Assembly (NCBI GenBank): GCA_015183035.1
Contig: JACZZP010000013.1
Coordinates: forward strand, 620,001-684,000
Direction: 5' to 3'
From: Meloidogyne chitwoodi
Taxonomy: Eukaryota; Nematoda; Chromadorea; Rhabditida; Meloidogynidae
DNA: 64,000 nt
The translations under genes were made by a program, and so were the position numbers. The notes under the pieces were generated by a model, which was given only the letters and a program-made list of their open reading frames with translations, searched no databases and had not been told where the DNA came from. The stretch's first letter is position 1, and each line of letters opens with the position of its first letter. Of the stretch, positions 33,958-49,508 are shown in pieces.

Positions 33958-36034
33958 TTAAAAAGCTGGGAAAAGGCTAGTTTGTTGCTGTTGTTGAAAA
34001 AGAGAAGGCATACCAAAAAGCCCAGTTTCTCCTTTATTTCCTCCATTAGAAAATCCAGCAGCTGAACGTCGTCCAGGTGCTGGTGATAAAAGTGAAGAAA
34101 AACGCCAAGGAATTGAAGAAGAATTTTGTTGAGTAGAACGACTAGGTAAAGCTGAAGAAGAATGTCGATGACGAAGAGAAGAATCTAATCCACCATTTCT
34201 TCTTTGATTTGATGAACTTTAAAAGAAAAAGTTGATTAAAATTTGATTAAATTAAAAATATTATATTTCTTTTCTAGACATTGTCTCTCTTATATTTTAC
34301 TACAATGTTACACACTCTCTCACTTTTTGTCTGACTAAATTTTTGAGATTATATATTTCCCTATTTGTTAGACAGCGAGTGAGATAGTGTGTAACATAGT
34401 ACTTAAATATAGGAGAGACAATGTCTGGAAAGACAATTTTTGGCTTTTTTAAAGAAATTAACCTTAATCGAGAAGCTAAAGAATTAATATTATTATTTAT
34501 TGTATTATTGTTGTTTGTATTAATTAATTGTATTGGAATAGCCCTAACAGCTGCAGCAGCATTACTATTTTCTCTTTGTTGTTCACGTTCACGTAAACGT
34601 TTTTGTAAAGCAATTAATGATGAATCACGTTGAGGTGGACCAGGATTTGATAAAATATGTTTACGTAAGTCCTTTAAATTATTATTTTTGAAAAAAACAA
34701 AAAAAACCTGAGAATAAACATCTGGAAAAGCAAAAGGAGAACCTTCAACAGGAATCATTGTAACAGTTACATGTCCTTTATTTTTAATAAAAATTAAATA
34801 TTTTATTAAAACCTCTAAGTTTCCTTTCATAATCGGCCATTTGTTGCCAAAAACCAAGATTAGGTCGAATTATTGGTCTCGAAGATTTTACATAATGATA
34901 TGCTTGTCTTAGTGACATTCTTTCATATTTTATTAAACTGAAAATTAAAATTTAAAAAAAATAATTAAAAAAACATACTAGACAATACAAAGAGTAGCTG
35001 AACGAGATACACCCGCAACACAATGAACGAGTGTTTTACCTCCACGCTCCTAAATAGAATTAAAAATAAAAATTTTCCAGACACTGTCTCTCCTATATTT
35101 AAGTACATGTACACACTATCTCACTCACTGTCTAACAAATAGGGAAATATATAATCACAAAAATTTAAGTCAGACAAAAAGTGAGAGAGTGTGTAACAAT
35201 ATAGTAAAATATAAGAGAGACAATGTCTAGAAAAGATATATAATTTTTTAATTTAAATAATATAAAGGTAATAATATTTACTCTAATAGATCTAATTTTG
35301 TCTGCAGCCAAATCAAAATAATTATCAAGACGAGAATAGGGAGAATCTTCTATGCGGATTCTTACGCAGTCAATACCTTTTTTTAAAAAATAAATATTTG
35401 TTTAATTAATTAATTTTTATTTATTACCAGATAAATGTGTTGTAGGTTCTTCTATTGTTGCATTAATGACACAAGTTATTCCCTAAAAAAAGAAATAAAT
35501 TTAAAAAAAAATTTTTTAGAGGGACAACTAAATCCGTTGGGTATAATTTATCGTTAAGAAGCAAAGTTGCAACTTGTCTGATTTAAATGCACACCCCATT
35601 TATTAGCAAAAAATATTTTTCCATTTTTTAGTGTACAATATTTCCTTGCGAATAAATGGGACATTTAAATCAGACAATTTATCAAATGTTTTTAAATTAA
35701 AAAGGCTATTTGAGTCAGAACTCCATTTCATAACCTAAATAGATTAAATTAGAGTTTCTCATTTATTCAATAATTGAGACTCTAATTTATCCTTATGATT
35801 TTTAAAAAATTTTATATATTTAAATATTTACTAAAGGAATAAAGGTAAGACTGAAATTAAATTTTTAAAATAATAATTATTTCTTTTTACTTTTTGTTTG
35901 AGCTTCTCTGGTCGGAGAACACCGGCACCACTAAAAAAGTTTAAATTATTAAAAAAATATTTTTTAATAATTTACCTAAGAAAAAGATGATCATTAATTT
36001 CTGATATTTGTCCAAAAATGCCAACTCTTGACAT
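33958..36034 (-). CDS. dual-specificity protein phosphatase, DUSP14/18/21 type
   Basis: Nine exons in phase: 36034-35976, 35930-35891, 35482-35428, 35376-35282, 35049-34979, 34937-34813, 34775-34708, 34671-34463, 34216-33958; 326 aa. The N-terminus MSRVGIFGQISEINDHLFLS starts the DSP fold. The catalytic loop is HCVAGVSRSATLC (HC-x5-R), with an upstream aspartate in EDSPYSRLDNYFD and the downstream SSRPIIRPNLGFWQQM that marks this subfamily; FPDVY follows. Such enzymes remove phosphate from Tyr and Ser/Thr, often on MAP kinases; substrates cannot be inferred here. The C-terminal ~150 residues are Ser/Gln-rich and not part of the fold. Introns carry three MITE-like insertions (34276-34426, 35079-35228, 35576-35675). 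Confidence 0.92.
34276..34426 (+). mobile_element. MITE with AGACATTGTCTCTC ends, copy A
   Basis: 151 bp with inverted ends AGACATTGTCTCTC/GAGAGACAATGTCT, inside the last phosphatase intron (34217-34462). A second copy in inverted orientation sits at 35079-35228 in another intron of the same gene. Confidence 0.75.
35079..35228 (-). mobile_element. MITE with AGACATTGTCTCTC ends, copy B
   Basis: 150 bp in the intron 35050-35281, inverted relative to copy A and about 90% alike by eye. The pair could base-pair within one pre-mRNA. Confidence 0.75.
35576..35675. mobile_element. small TIR element in phosphatase intron 2
   Basis: 100 bp with ends GTCTGATTTAAATG and CATTTAAATCAGAC, plus a second inner pair around CCCATTTATT/AATAAATGGG. 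Located in the 408-bp intron 35483-35890. No duplication could be defined. Confidence 0.6.
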
Positions 36035-38786
36035 ATTAAATTTACAAAAATATTAAAAATAAATATAATCTCTATTAAAAAATTTAATTAATTAAATATT
36101 AATTAATTAATGAAAAAAAAATTAAATGAAAAATAGGAGAAAAAGTCAAAACAAAAAATAATTTAAAAAAACATTTCTTAGTTAATAATCTTGCTTAATG
36201 TAATAGTATAAAAGGGAAAAAAGTTTATTTTTTTCTTCACTAAAAATTAAACTTTAAATCTAAATAAAATTATTAAATAAAAAATAATTTTATTTTTAGA
36301 AAATTAATAAATTATAAAAAATAAAATGTTTAAAATATTGTGCCATAAAATGATGAATATATAATATTAAAAAAATAAAAAAAATATTCTAGAAGCTATA
36401 AAATCAATAAAAAAGAGAGGAAATGAAATAAAGTAAAAATTCTTGTCCCGGCATTATAAAAGCTTAAAAAAGACAGCTGCTAGTTTAAATAAAGAGAGAA
36501 ACAAATAAAATAAAATAGAAGAAGAATTAAAAAAAAAGATTTATCAAAAAAATAAATTTTGAAAAAATTCTTGAAACAATTTATTTCCAAAAATATGTAC
36601 TCGCGTCTAAATGTCCCATCACCCCAAAAGTAAAGATCTTTTTTATATTTTTTGTTATAAAATTATTTTTATTTAAATTAAAAATAAAATTTTAAAATGA
36701 CACTAATAGTTACAAATAAATTTATTTCAAGGTTATTTTGAAATTGTGGAAAATAATCAAATAAAAATAAATTTTTATTTGAAAACAATTAATGGCCATT
36801 TTTATTAAATTTAAAAAAACCACAAATATATAATTTTTTCTAATTTTTTATTTCTTCAATAGTTTAGGGAAAAAAAGAAAAGAGAAAGTCAGGTGATTTT
36901 AATGTATTTTTTATTTTTTAACAAAAAAAAAAAGACAAAAATGTCAAAGTGTAAAAATGTCAAAATGTAAAAAAAATAAAATTAAATAATTAATAAAACT
37001 CTCTCTCTCTAATAATCTTTGGGACATAAAATTGGTTAATAAATTTGTTAATTTATTTTCCCCTCTTTTTAATACTTTTTAAAAAATTAAAAAAATTTTT
37101 TTTTAATTTTTTTGCTATATTTATAAATTTGTTTTCTCCTTAAAAAAATATTATTATTATTTTATCAAAATAAAAAGAATAAAGAAATAAATAATAATAA
37201 AAGAGAATATTGCGAAATAAAATAATAAAATAAAATATAAATTGTGTGAAAACCATGTCTTTTCTCTTAACAAACAATTGAAAGTGGAATATTTATTGTT
37301 ATGAAAGAGAAAGAATATATTTACTTTTTTAGAAAGTAAAAGAAAGGGTCATTTGAGTATTTGAATAAATTAAAAATAAATTTAATTTTTTGTTATAAAA
37401 TAGAAAAAAAATTTAAAATATTTTTATTATAAATTAAAATATTCTATTTGACTCTAATGACTCATCCTCTCAATAAAGAAAAAGAATTATTGTGTTCAAG
37501 TGTAAAATGGATTGTGGCCTTTTTAATGGCTGTTAAATAAAAAAAAAAATTTAAAATATAAAAATGTTTAAAAAAAAGTCGAGAATGAAGAAATAAGAAA
37601 AGAGGTGAAAAATGAATGAATGTGAATAAAATAAAATTTTAAAAGGAAATAATTCACATACAAACAGCTGTATATTTTGAAAGTATTAAAAAAGGTTTTA
37701 GAAGAAAGAAAAGAAATTATTTTATTATTTTTATGTGTTGAAACAGACAATTGGAACAAATTAATTTTCATTAAAAATTAATTTAGACTAAAGTTAAAAA
37801 AATTCTAAAATTATAAAAACGTAATAAAAGACATTTATAAAGAAAATACTACTCTCAGGACTCGAACCTTACCCTAAGTTTAATTAAAAGTTGACGCCTT
37901 AGCCACTCAACCACCAATGACTACATACCAAATATTTAAAAATACATATATATTTTAATTAAGAATAATTGAAATAAATTGAAAATAAGAGAAAGAACAA
38001 AAATTAATCTTAAAAATAGTAAAAATATAACTAAAATATATATAAAACAATTTAATTTAAATGCTGATTAAAATGAATGAAGCGTGTTTGATTGAATATG
38101 TATGAGTTTAAAATATTAAAAAAAATTAAAAAAAAACTTTCTTTTAGTCATTAAATGAAAAAAAAATTAAAAATCAATTTTAAATTAGTAAAAATTAAGA
38201 AATGAATCAAATTAATTTTCAGCCTTTTTCAATTAAAAAAAATTAATTTTAAATTTTTTAGACATTCTTTTGTAACTAAAAAAGAAAAACGATTTTAACT
38301 AATAAAACAAATAAATTAATAAAATTTACTTTTTTTAAATAAGAATTAAACAAAATAAAAAGAAATAAAAATATTTTTTTATCCCATCTAAAAACATTCT
38401 GTAGAGATTTTTTTAATAATAATAATATCAACTAATAACACTCTCAATTAACAAATATATATTTTTTTTAATTTTTCAAAAATAAAAAGTTAATTGAAAG
38501 AGCCAAAACTGCGAAATAACAGAAGACAAAAGGGGGGCAAATTAAACTAAATATTATATTATTAATAATTTTTTACATAGGCATAAAATATTATTTAATT
38601 AAAAAAAAATTGTGCAAAAAATTTTCTAAAGTTAAAAAAACTCAAGAAAATTTTCCTCTTTAATTTAAATTTATGCCTATATATATATTTTTATATAAAA
38701 ATATACAATATAAATTTATATATATTAGTTTAACCTAAAAATAAAATATTTTTCCTATTTATAGTATATATTAAAAAATACAAAAC
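36035..38786. other. AT-rich intergenic region
   Basis: 2.75 kb between the phosphatase start and the 3' end of the glycerol-3-phosphate dehydrogenase gene, both on the minus strand. Very AT-rich. A tRNA-like sequence lies at 37853-37920. A 67-codon frame at 37568-37771 is unsupported. No gene recognised. Confidence 0.5.
37853..37920 (-). other. tRNA-like sequence (degenerate)
   Basis: Minus strand: TGGTTGAGTGGCTAAGGCG (D-arm-like, A box) and AAGGTTCGAGTCCTGAG (T-arm-like, B box) at tRNA spacing. Acceptor and anticodon stems are poor, so a functional tRNA is unlikely. Confidence 0.45.
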
Positions 38787-41700
38787 TTAAAATCCTCCAC
38801 CAGATCTTGCAACATCTTTTACTGACATTTCATCCAAATAACGTACCAAACGATTTTGAGTAATATGTCCAGTTTTTAGACCACTATATAACTTAAAATT
38901 AAGAAAAATATATTAATTAAAAAATTAAAAAAAAAACCTGGAAAAATTCAGCCAATTCCAATTCTCCATTTTTATTCAAATCAACTTCATTTAACAATTC
39001 ATGCAAAAGGCGTTCATCAATTTTGTTACCATGTTCACGAAAATGTCGACGAATATCTATTTTTTAATAAATAAATAAATTCAAATCAATTCTCCAAAAT
39101 ACTTTTTAAACAAAAATTAAAATATGTAAAAATACCATTAACAGTAATATGTCCTTTACGATCTCTATCCAACTGATTAAACCGTTCCTTTGCTGCTTGC
39201 ATCTCTTCACGTGTTAAATTTAAGGGAACACTTGACATAGATTGCATACGTGCTTCTTGACCCATTTCATTGTTAATAAAATCTCTGGCCAATTGTAATT
39301 GTCGCTAAAAAGATATAAAAAAAATATTTGTTTGGTCTAGTGGGTAAATCGATTGCCTATAGTTTTCGGGGGTTGCAGGTTCGAGCCCTTATGAGTCTTT
39401 TTATTTAAAAATCTTTTTGGATCGCTGTTTTGTATTTAAAAAATATATTTTTAATTAATTAACCTCAATTTCTTTTCTATTCCAATTCAAACGATGTGCC
39501 ATAATTTGAACAACAGTTTCAAGAACTTCATGTGCTGCATAAGTATTTAAAAATGCAATACGTAATCGTCGAGCAATTACATCAACACTTGTACACGCAT
39601 ATTCTTTAATTGCATGATCAACCTTTTATTCAATTTTTAAAATAATAAAATAAAAAAATGAAAAAAAAAACCTCAGCATCCAAAAAAGGAAATTCTCCAT
39701 GTAATCTATTTCCTACTATTGGCCCTTAATTTCATTTAAAAATCAAAAAATAAAATTAAAGAAAAAAACATCGTTTCCCAGTCATTTTACACAATCTAGC
39801 AACAACAAAAGCACGATCACCATAATTATTAGCCAAATGTTGTGCTACATCAACTTCAATACCATAATCTTGAACTAAATGAACATAAAGCAAAGGGTCC
39901 CAGTTATGTGCTCCTAAAAGAATATAAAAAAATTAAAAAAGAATATTTAGGAAATAGGAAAAATTCCTAATTTAAGATATTAAAAATCTTCAAATTTTTT
40001 TCTTTCTTTTTTGCCAAAAATGATTGAAGACTTAAAAATTAATTTTAAACAAAAATTTAAACCTTCAAGTAATAAACCAGCAGTAATACAATCATTTTTA
40101 GGTTTGAGATCATGTGCCTTAATAGCAGCATCTACTGTTTCTTGGGCCATATGACGATAAGTTGTCCATTTACCGCCTATTTTAGAGAATTTAAAATAAT
40201 AAATTTTTAAAAATTAAAAAAAAACCAGCAATTGTAACAAGTCCAGAATCAGAGGTTACTTCAATAATATGATTACGGGCAAGTGATTTTGTATCAGAAT
40301 TATTAGGATCTCTAACAAGTGGACGAAGACCTGACCAAGCACTCATTACATCACCTCTACGAACTTTAAATTAAAAAATTAAAAAAAAAATTAATTATTT
40401 AAAAGAAAACCTGTAATATTTTTATTTAAATATCCACGAATTTCATTAAGAATAAATTCAATATCAGCATTTCTAGGCTTTGGAGAAAAAGTAATATCAC
40501 TATGAGCGTCTGTTGTACCAGCAACTGTCATTCTTTGCCATGGCCTTTTTTAAATAAATAAAAAATTTAAAATTATTTTAATTACCCCTAGTCCTTCTAA
40601 TCTCAAAAATGTTTTTAAAAATTTTTACAGAAAAAAGATAACACGTCCATCAGTCGTTGCTGGATCCAAAAGTCCAGTATTAGCAGGACTATAATAACCA
40701 GGTAAAACAATATGAACACCAGCAGAAGGACAACAAATTGGTTGTGTTTCTGGATTTGCCATTAATCGAATTGAGTCAGTAAAAGGACCAGTAGCATTTA
40801 CAATACATTTGGAACGAACAATAAAATGTTCGCCAGTAATCTGTTAAATACAAATTAAAAAAAACATACAAAAAAATGGGTAAAAGAGCTTTAAAAATAA
40901 AATTAAAAAAATATATAAATTAACCATATCTTTCACTTTAGCAGCACATAATTTCCCAGTAGATTCATCTTTAATTAATTGTTCAACAGCAACATGATTA
41001 CAACATTTTGCACCATTTCTAATTGCACTTAAAATTATAGCTAAATTCATACGAGCATCATTGTGTTGACCTTTAAAAATTAGTTTTTATTTTAATTTAT
41101 TTAAATTAAAATTAAAAAAAACCGTCATAATAAATAAGTGCTCCTTTCAAAGATTCCTTTTTTAACATTGGAAAACGTTCTAAAGTCTTTTCTTTGTTTA
41201 TAAAAAAAGAATTCTTTAACAATCTTTTTCCAGATACCCAATCATACATTTTTATTCCAATCCAATAATATGGAACTTGCCAAAGTCTTTAAAAAAAATT
41301 TTTAATTTTTTTAAATTTAAATTTCGAAAAATACTTGTATATAGGCAACATAATAGGCAAAGGATAGCTCAAATGTGGAGCAATTTCTAACTGAAAAAAT
41401 AAAATATAACTTATTTTTTAATTAAATATTCTTTAAAATTAAATTAATAAAAGACCTTTTTAATTTAATTAAAAAAAGAAAATAACTCACAAGATTTGCA
41501 CGTTCAAACAACGCTTCTTTAACCATTCTATATTGTTCTCTATCTAATTTCATTATTGCCGATTGAAGATAACGAACACCCCCATGAATGAGTTTTGTAC
41601 TTCTCGACTATTTTTGTAAAAAATAAACAAATAAATAAAAGAGAAAGAAAATTCTTTTTTAAAAAAAATAAATTTCAAACAAACACTGGTTCCAGAAGAG

Positions 41701-42239
41701 AAATCATCCAATTCAACTAAAGCAGTTTTAAGTCCTCTAGTTTGTGAATCTAAAGCTACTCCAGCACCTGTAGCCCCTCCACCAATAACTAAAATATCAA
41801 ATTCTTCTTCTCTTAATCCAGCAAGTAATTCTTTTCGTGTTGGAAGAGGTCCAGATGGACGACGATTTAATTGTTGTTGTTTAGATTCAGCAAGACTTGG
41901 AGAAGCTGCATGTGCTTGAAGAGAAGAAAAATAATTGGTCTAAGAAAAAGAAAATAAAAGTTAAATTTAAACTTTAAAATAAAATAAAAAAGTTTTAAAT
42001 AACCCACAAAAAAAGTTTAAAAAAGAAAAGGTAATATTCCTACTAAAAACTCAAAATTAATAAAAAAAGAAAACCTTATTTTTTTTAAAACGTTCTTCAT
42101 TAGTTGAATCAAAATAATAAATTGTAGAAGCAATAGCAGCACCAGTAACTACACTAGTCACAAAAATTGGTCGGTTACGGCAAAGACGACGAATATTATT
42201 TAAATATTGTTTTTTAGAATTAAATGATGATGTTGACAT
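38787..42239 (-). CDS. GPD2: mitochondrial FAD-dependent glycerol-3-phosphate dehydrogenase
   Basis: The enzyme oxidises glycerol 3-phosphate to DHAP at the outer face of the inner mitochondrial membrane and feeds electrons to ubiquinone. Sixteen exons in phase (749 aa): 42239-42075, 41939-41685, 41607-41491, 41390-41335, 41286-41123, 41070-40925, 40840-40629, 40544-40411, 40363-40226, 40176-40063, 39913-39770, 39724-39672, 39622-39464, 39304-39136, 39056-38938, 38891-38787. Exon 1 encodes a basic presequence and a membrane-like stretch. The FAD-binding motif is DILVIGGGATGAG; family blocks include STKLIHGGVRYLQ, GPFTDSIR, MSAWSGLRPLV and TIAGGKWTTYRHMA. Two EF-hands near the C-terminus (DRDRKGHITVND, DLNKNGELELAE) fit the calcium-stimulated animal enzyme. 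A tRNA-like insert sits in intron 13. Confidence 0.97.
39329..39400 (+). other. tRNA-like sequence in GPD2 intron
   Basis: TTGGTCTAGTGGGTAAATCG (A box region) and GCAGGTTCGAGCCCTTATGAG (B box region) in the 159-bp intron 39305-39463, antisense to the host gene. Stems do not close well; SINE head or pseudogene. Confidence 0.45.
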
Positions 42240-43618
42240 TTTTTAATTTTAATTTCTAAAAAAATAATAAAAAGATTTTTAAAAATAAAAATAGTAATAA
42301 ACGTTAAAAATAATATAAAAGATCTTTGGTAATTAACCAAATAATAAAATATTTATTTATTTAATTTCTGTCTCTTCTTTTATCAATCATTATATTTTAT
42401 AAAGATTATGCAAGAAAAATAAAAGTTTAGAAGAAAAAAGTCACACGACAAAAAATAGAAAAGAAAAGATTGGAAGAGAAATTCTTTTCTTTCTAAAATT
42501 TTTTTTTAATTTAACAAAAAATAAATGTGAAAAGTCTATTTTTAAAAATTCACAAATTTTTATTTTTATTTTTTAAAAATAAAAATCAATCTTTTTTTTT
42601 AAACACAAAATTCATTCATGTGAATATTTAACATAAAAATGTTCTTAACAGGTGTACATTAAAAAATTAAAAAAACCACTTAACCACAAAAATTAAAAAT
42701 AAATATAAAAATACTTTAAAAATATGTATGTTAAAAATTAATTAAGAAAAAATTAAAAATTTTTAAATCAAATATTTATTATTTACAAAAATATTTATTT
42801 ATGATACAATTTTTAGTTCAAAATAATTATGGACAAAAAAAATGAGGAAAAAAATTGTCAATTATACTTAAAATATTTTAGGGAAATCACAATTATATAT
42901 TAAAAAATGGCAAAATGCAGGGGAGAGAATATTTTTAATAAAAATGATGAGACGAATATATTTTTAATAATTTTGGGATTAACAAAAACATAAATAATTA
43001 AAATTTAAATCTATTTTTGTTTTTGTGAAAGTCCGCAAATTTTTGTCCGCAATTTTTTCATACTTTTTAAAGAAATAAAATCAGCAATTTTGCTAATAAG
43101 AATATTTGATTATATCTCACTTTATGAATCCAATAGAACATTATGAGTCAAAACAGAATTTTGAAAAGCAATTAAAGTCTCATTTAAATGATTATGGTTC
43201 ACACGGTCACTTTTCCAACTCTTAAAAAAACAGGAAAAAGGACAAGGAAATGGGACCTGAATCCCCATACAAGTAATCACTCAAATGAGACTTTAATTGA
43301 TTACCAACTTTGTTTGGACTCATGTTCTATTGGACTCATAAAGTGAAATAAAACTTTATATTTTAACAAAAAGTGTTGATTTTGATCAAAATAATTATGA
43401 AAAACAAAAATTTTCAGACTTTTGAAATGAAAAGTACCAAGTTAAATTATTTTACAAATTTTTAAATTAAAATTTTTTAAAAAGGGTATTAATTAATCTC
43501 ACTCATCATTTATTTAAAAATAAATAGTAGTAAATAAAAAAAATCTAATTTATTTATATTATTAATTAATACTTGTATTTGTCGTCAACAATTGTTTTTA
43601 AGCTCTCTAATTATATTA
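42240..43618. other. AT-rich intergenic region with a TIR element
   Basis: 1.4 kb between the GPD2 start and the SNRK 3' end, both minus strand. The only structured part is the inverted-repeat element at 43118-43345. The GPD2 promoter must lie next to 42240, but no element was recognised. Confidence 0.5.
43118..43345. mobile_element. TIR element between SNRK and GPD2
   Basis: 228 bp bounded by CACTTTATGAATCCAATAGA and an imperfect inverse (CTATTGGACTCATAAAGTG), with a second inner pair AATTAAAGTCTCATTT/AAATGAGACTTTAATT. Non-coding, MITE-like. Confidence 0.65.
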
Positions 43619-47530
<3,912 letters not shown>

Positions 47531-49508
47531 TTATTATTATTTTTAATAATATAATACATTCCTAGAAAAAAAAAATTAATTAAAGCAAAAATAAGAATTT
47601 GTCAATTTGGTGAAATGTTCATTGTTAAAAAATTAATATTTTTTTAAAACATTCAATATTAAACTTAAAAAAAAAGTTATGAATTTATTGGTTAATCATC
47701 ATTACTTGAGTTAATTACCTTTTTTTAATTTTTAACTTTGACAACAAAAATATAAAAAATTAAAGATAAAAAAATTAGAAAAAAAGAAGTGTCTTTAGGC
47801 TTTAAAATTATTTAAGTAAATGTGTCTTTCTTCCGGAAAGGTCCATTTGCCTTCTTAGTTAACTAAATATAAAAGAAAAGCAAACAGTTGTTTAAAGCTT
47901 TATTGAAGAAAAAAGCTTAAAGTCTTTCGGCTGTTTTCATGAGGCACAAAAAGAAAAGAAAAAGACACTTTTAGTAGTCCTTATATTCGCGAATAAGATT
48001 TTGAAGTGGAATTTTTTAAAAGTTGAGTAAAAAAAGAACAGTTTAAGAGAAGTTGGTGTAAATAAATAAAAAGGTTAGATATTTAGAATATTTATGAGGA
48101 AAAGTCAAATAAGGGGTGAAACAATAATTTAAGTAAAAAACATTGCTAGTTCATGATTTTTTGAAATTAAATAAATTATATATGAAACAGGAATTGTGGA
48201 AGATTTAAATTAAGAAAAAATAGAAGAAAATAAAAGGAAAAAATAAATATTATAAATAGTTCAATCTGCGAATAAATGGCCCATAAAGAGGTCTCATCTG
48301 TTTGAAATATATACTCTATTATAGTAAATATATCTCTACTTTTTTTTTCTTAATTCAATAAACTCTAAAAATTGTAAGGAATCGGAAGAATGCGGATATA
48401 TTTATTTATAAAAAAGAAATGAAAAAGGAGAAGAAAAGAATAAATTTAAACGGGTTGAGGTTATTTCAGTACCACCATTTCAGTCCCAGTAAAACGGAAC
48501 CTCTCAGTGCCAAAAAGTTTTTATACTGAAATAGTGGTTTGTTTTTTATTTATTTTAATATTTTCTTCTTTCATTTTTCTTAACTTATTTTAGTTGATTC
48601 ATTTATAATTATTCAATTTTAATACATATAAGAAAATATAAACATTTTTGAAAAATATTGGTATTTAAATGGAGGTACTGAAATGGCCTGTTTCGTGTTA
48701 TAAATAAAAAAAGAAAGAGTCTAAAGGTAGAATAAAATAACTTATTCTTTATTTAACAATATTAAATTAACAAATAGTTTTGTAATTTAAATTTTTCAAA
48801 TTTACTAAAAATATAATATTTGTCTCAAATTTGAAGTATTTATTTAAAAATATTTAAAAATTAAATTAGTTCCAATAATTATTTATTTTATTAATCTTGA
48901 TTTGTTTAATAAAGCAGAGAATTGAAAAAAGAAATGTCTCATAGGTGAAATACTTTTTAAATTTTCAGAAAATGTGTCATATTTATTTGACCTTTTTTAA
49001 ATAGTTTTTAATAAAAATAAAAATTTATAAAATTAAAAAATAAATATTTTGTGTGACCTAACTTTGTTTACAATAAATCTATTTAATTAATTAATATTTT
49101 TTAAAAACAATTCTTTTTAAAAAAAATAATTATTTTTTTATTAAAATAATTTTTAAAAAATATATATAGGTAAGTAAATTCAATGAAAAATAAAGTTTTT
49201 TATTTATTTAGAGAATTTAATGATCCGATTGACTAAATATATTTAAATAAAATATAATAATATATTAATAAGCTGATTATTGCATTAAAAGAGAATATAA
49301 ACAAATATTATTTTAAAAATTATTTTAAAATATTTATAAATAAATTTGAGAACTAATAAATGAATTAAATAAAAATATATTATTTTTGACAAAAAAATAA
49401 TTATAATAAAAATATATTCTAATAAAAAGTGTCTTTGAGAGAATGCTTCTTATTCTTCTTTCTTTCTTTTTTTTAATTAAATATTTAATTTAATTAATTT
49501 AAATTAAA
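47531..49508. other. AT-rich intergenic region
   Basis: About 2 kb between the SNRK start and the collagen gene 3' end, both minus strand. A candidate inverted-repeat element lies at 48459-48687 (GGTTATTTCAGTACCACC at left, GGAGGTACTGAAATGGCC at right). Otherwise AT-rich with no gene seen. Confidence 0.45.
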
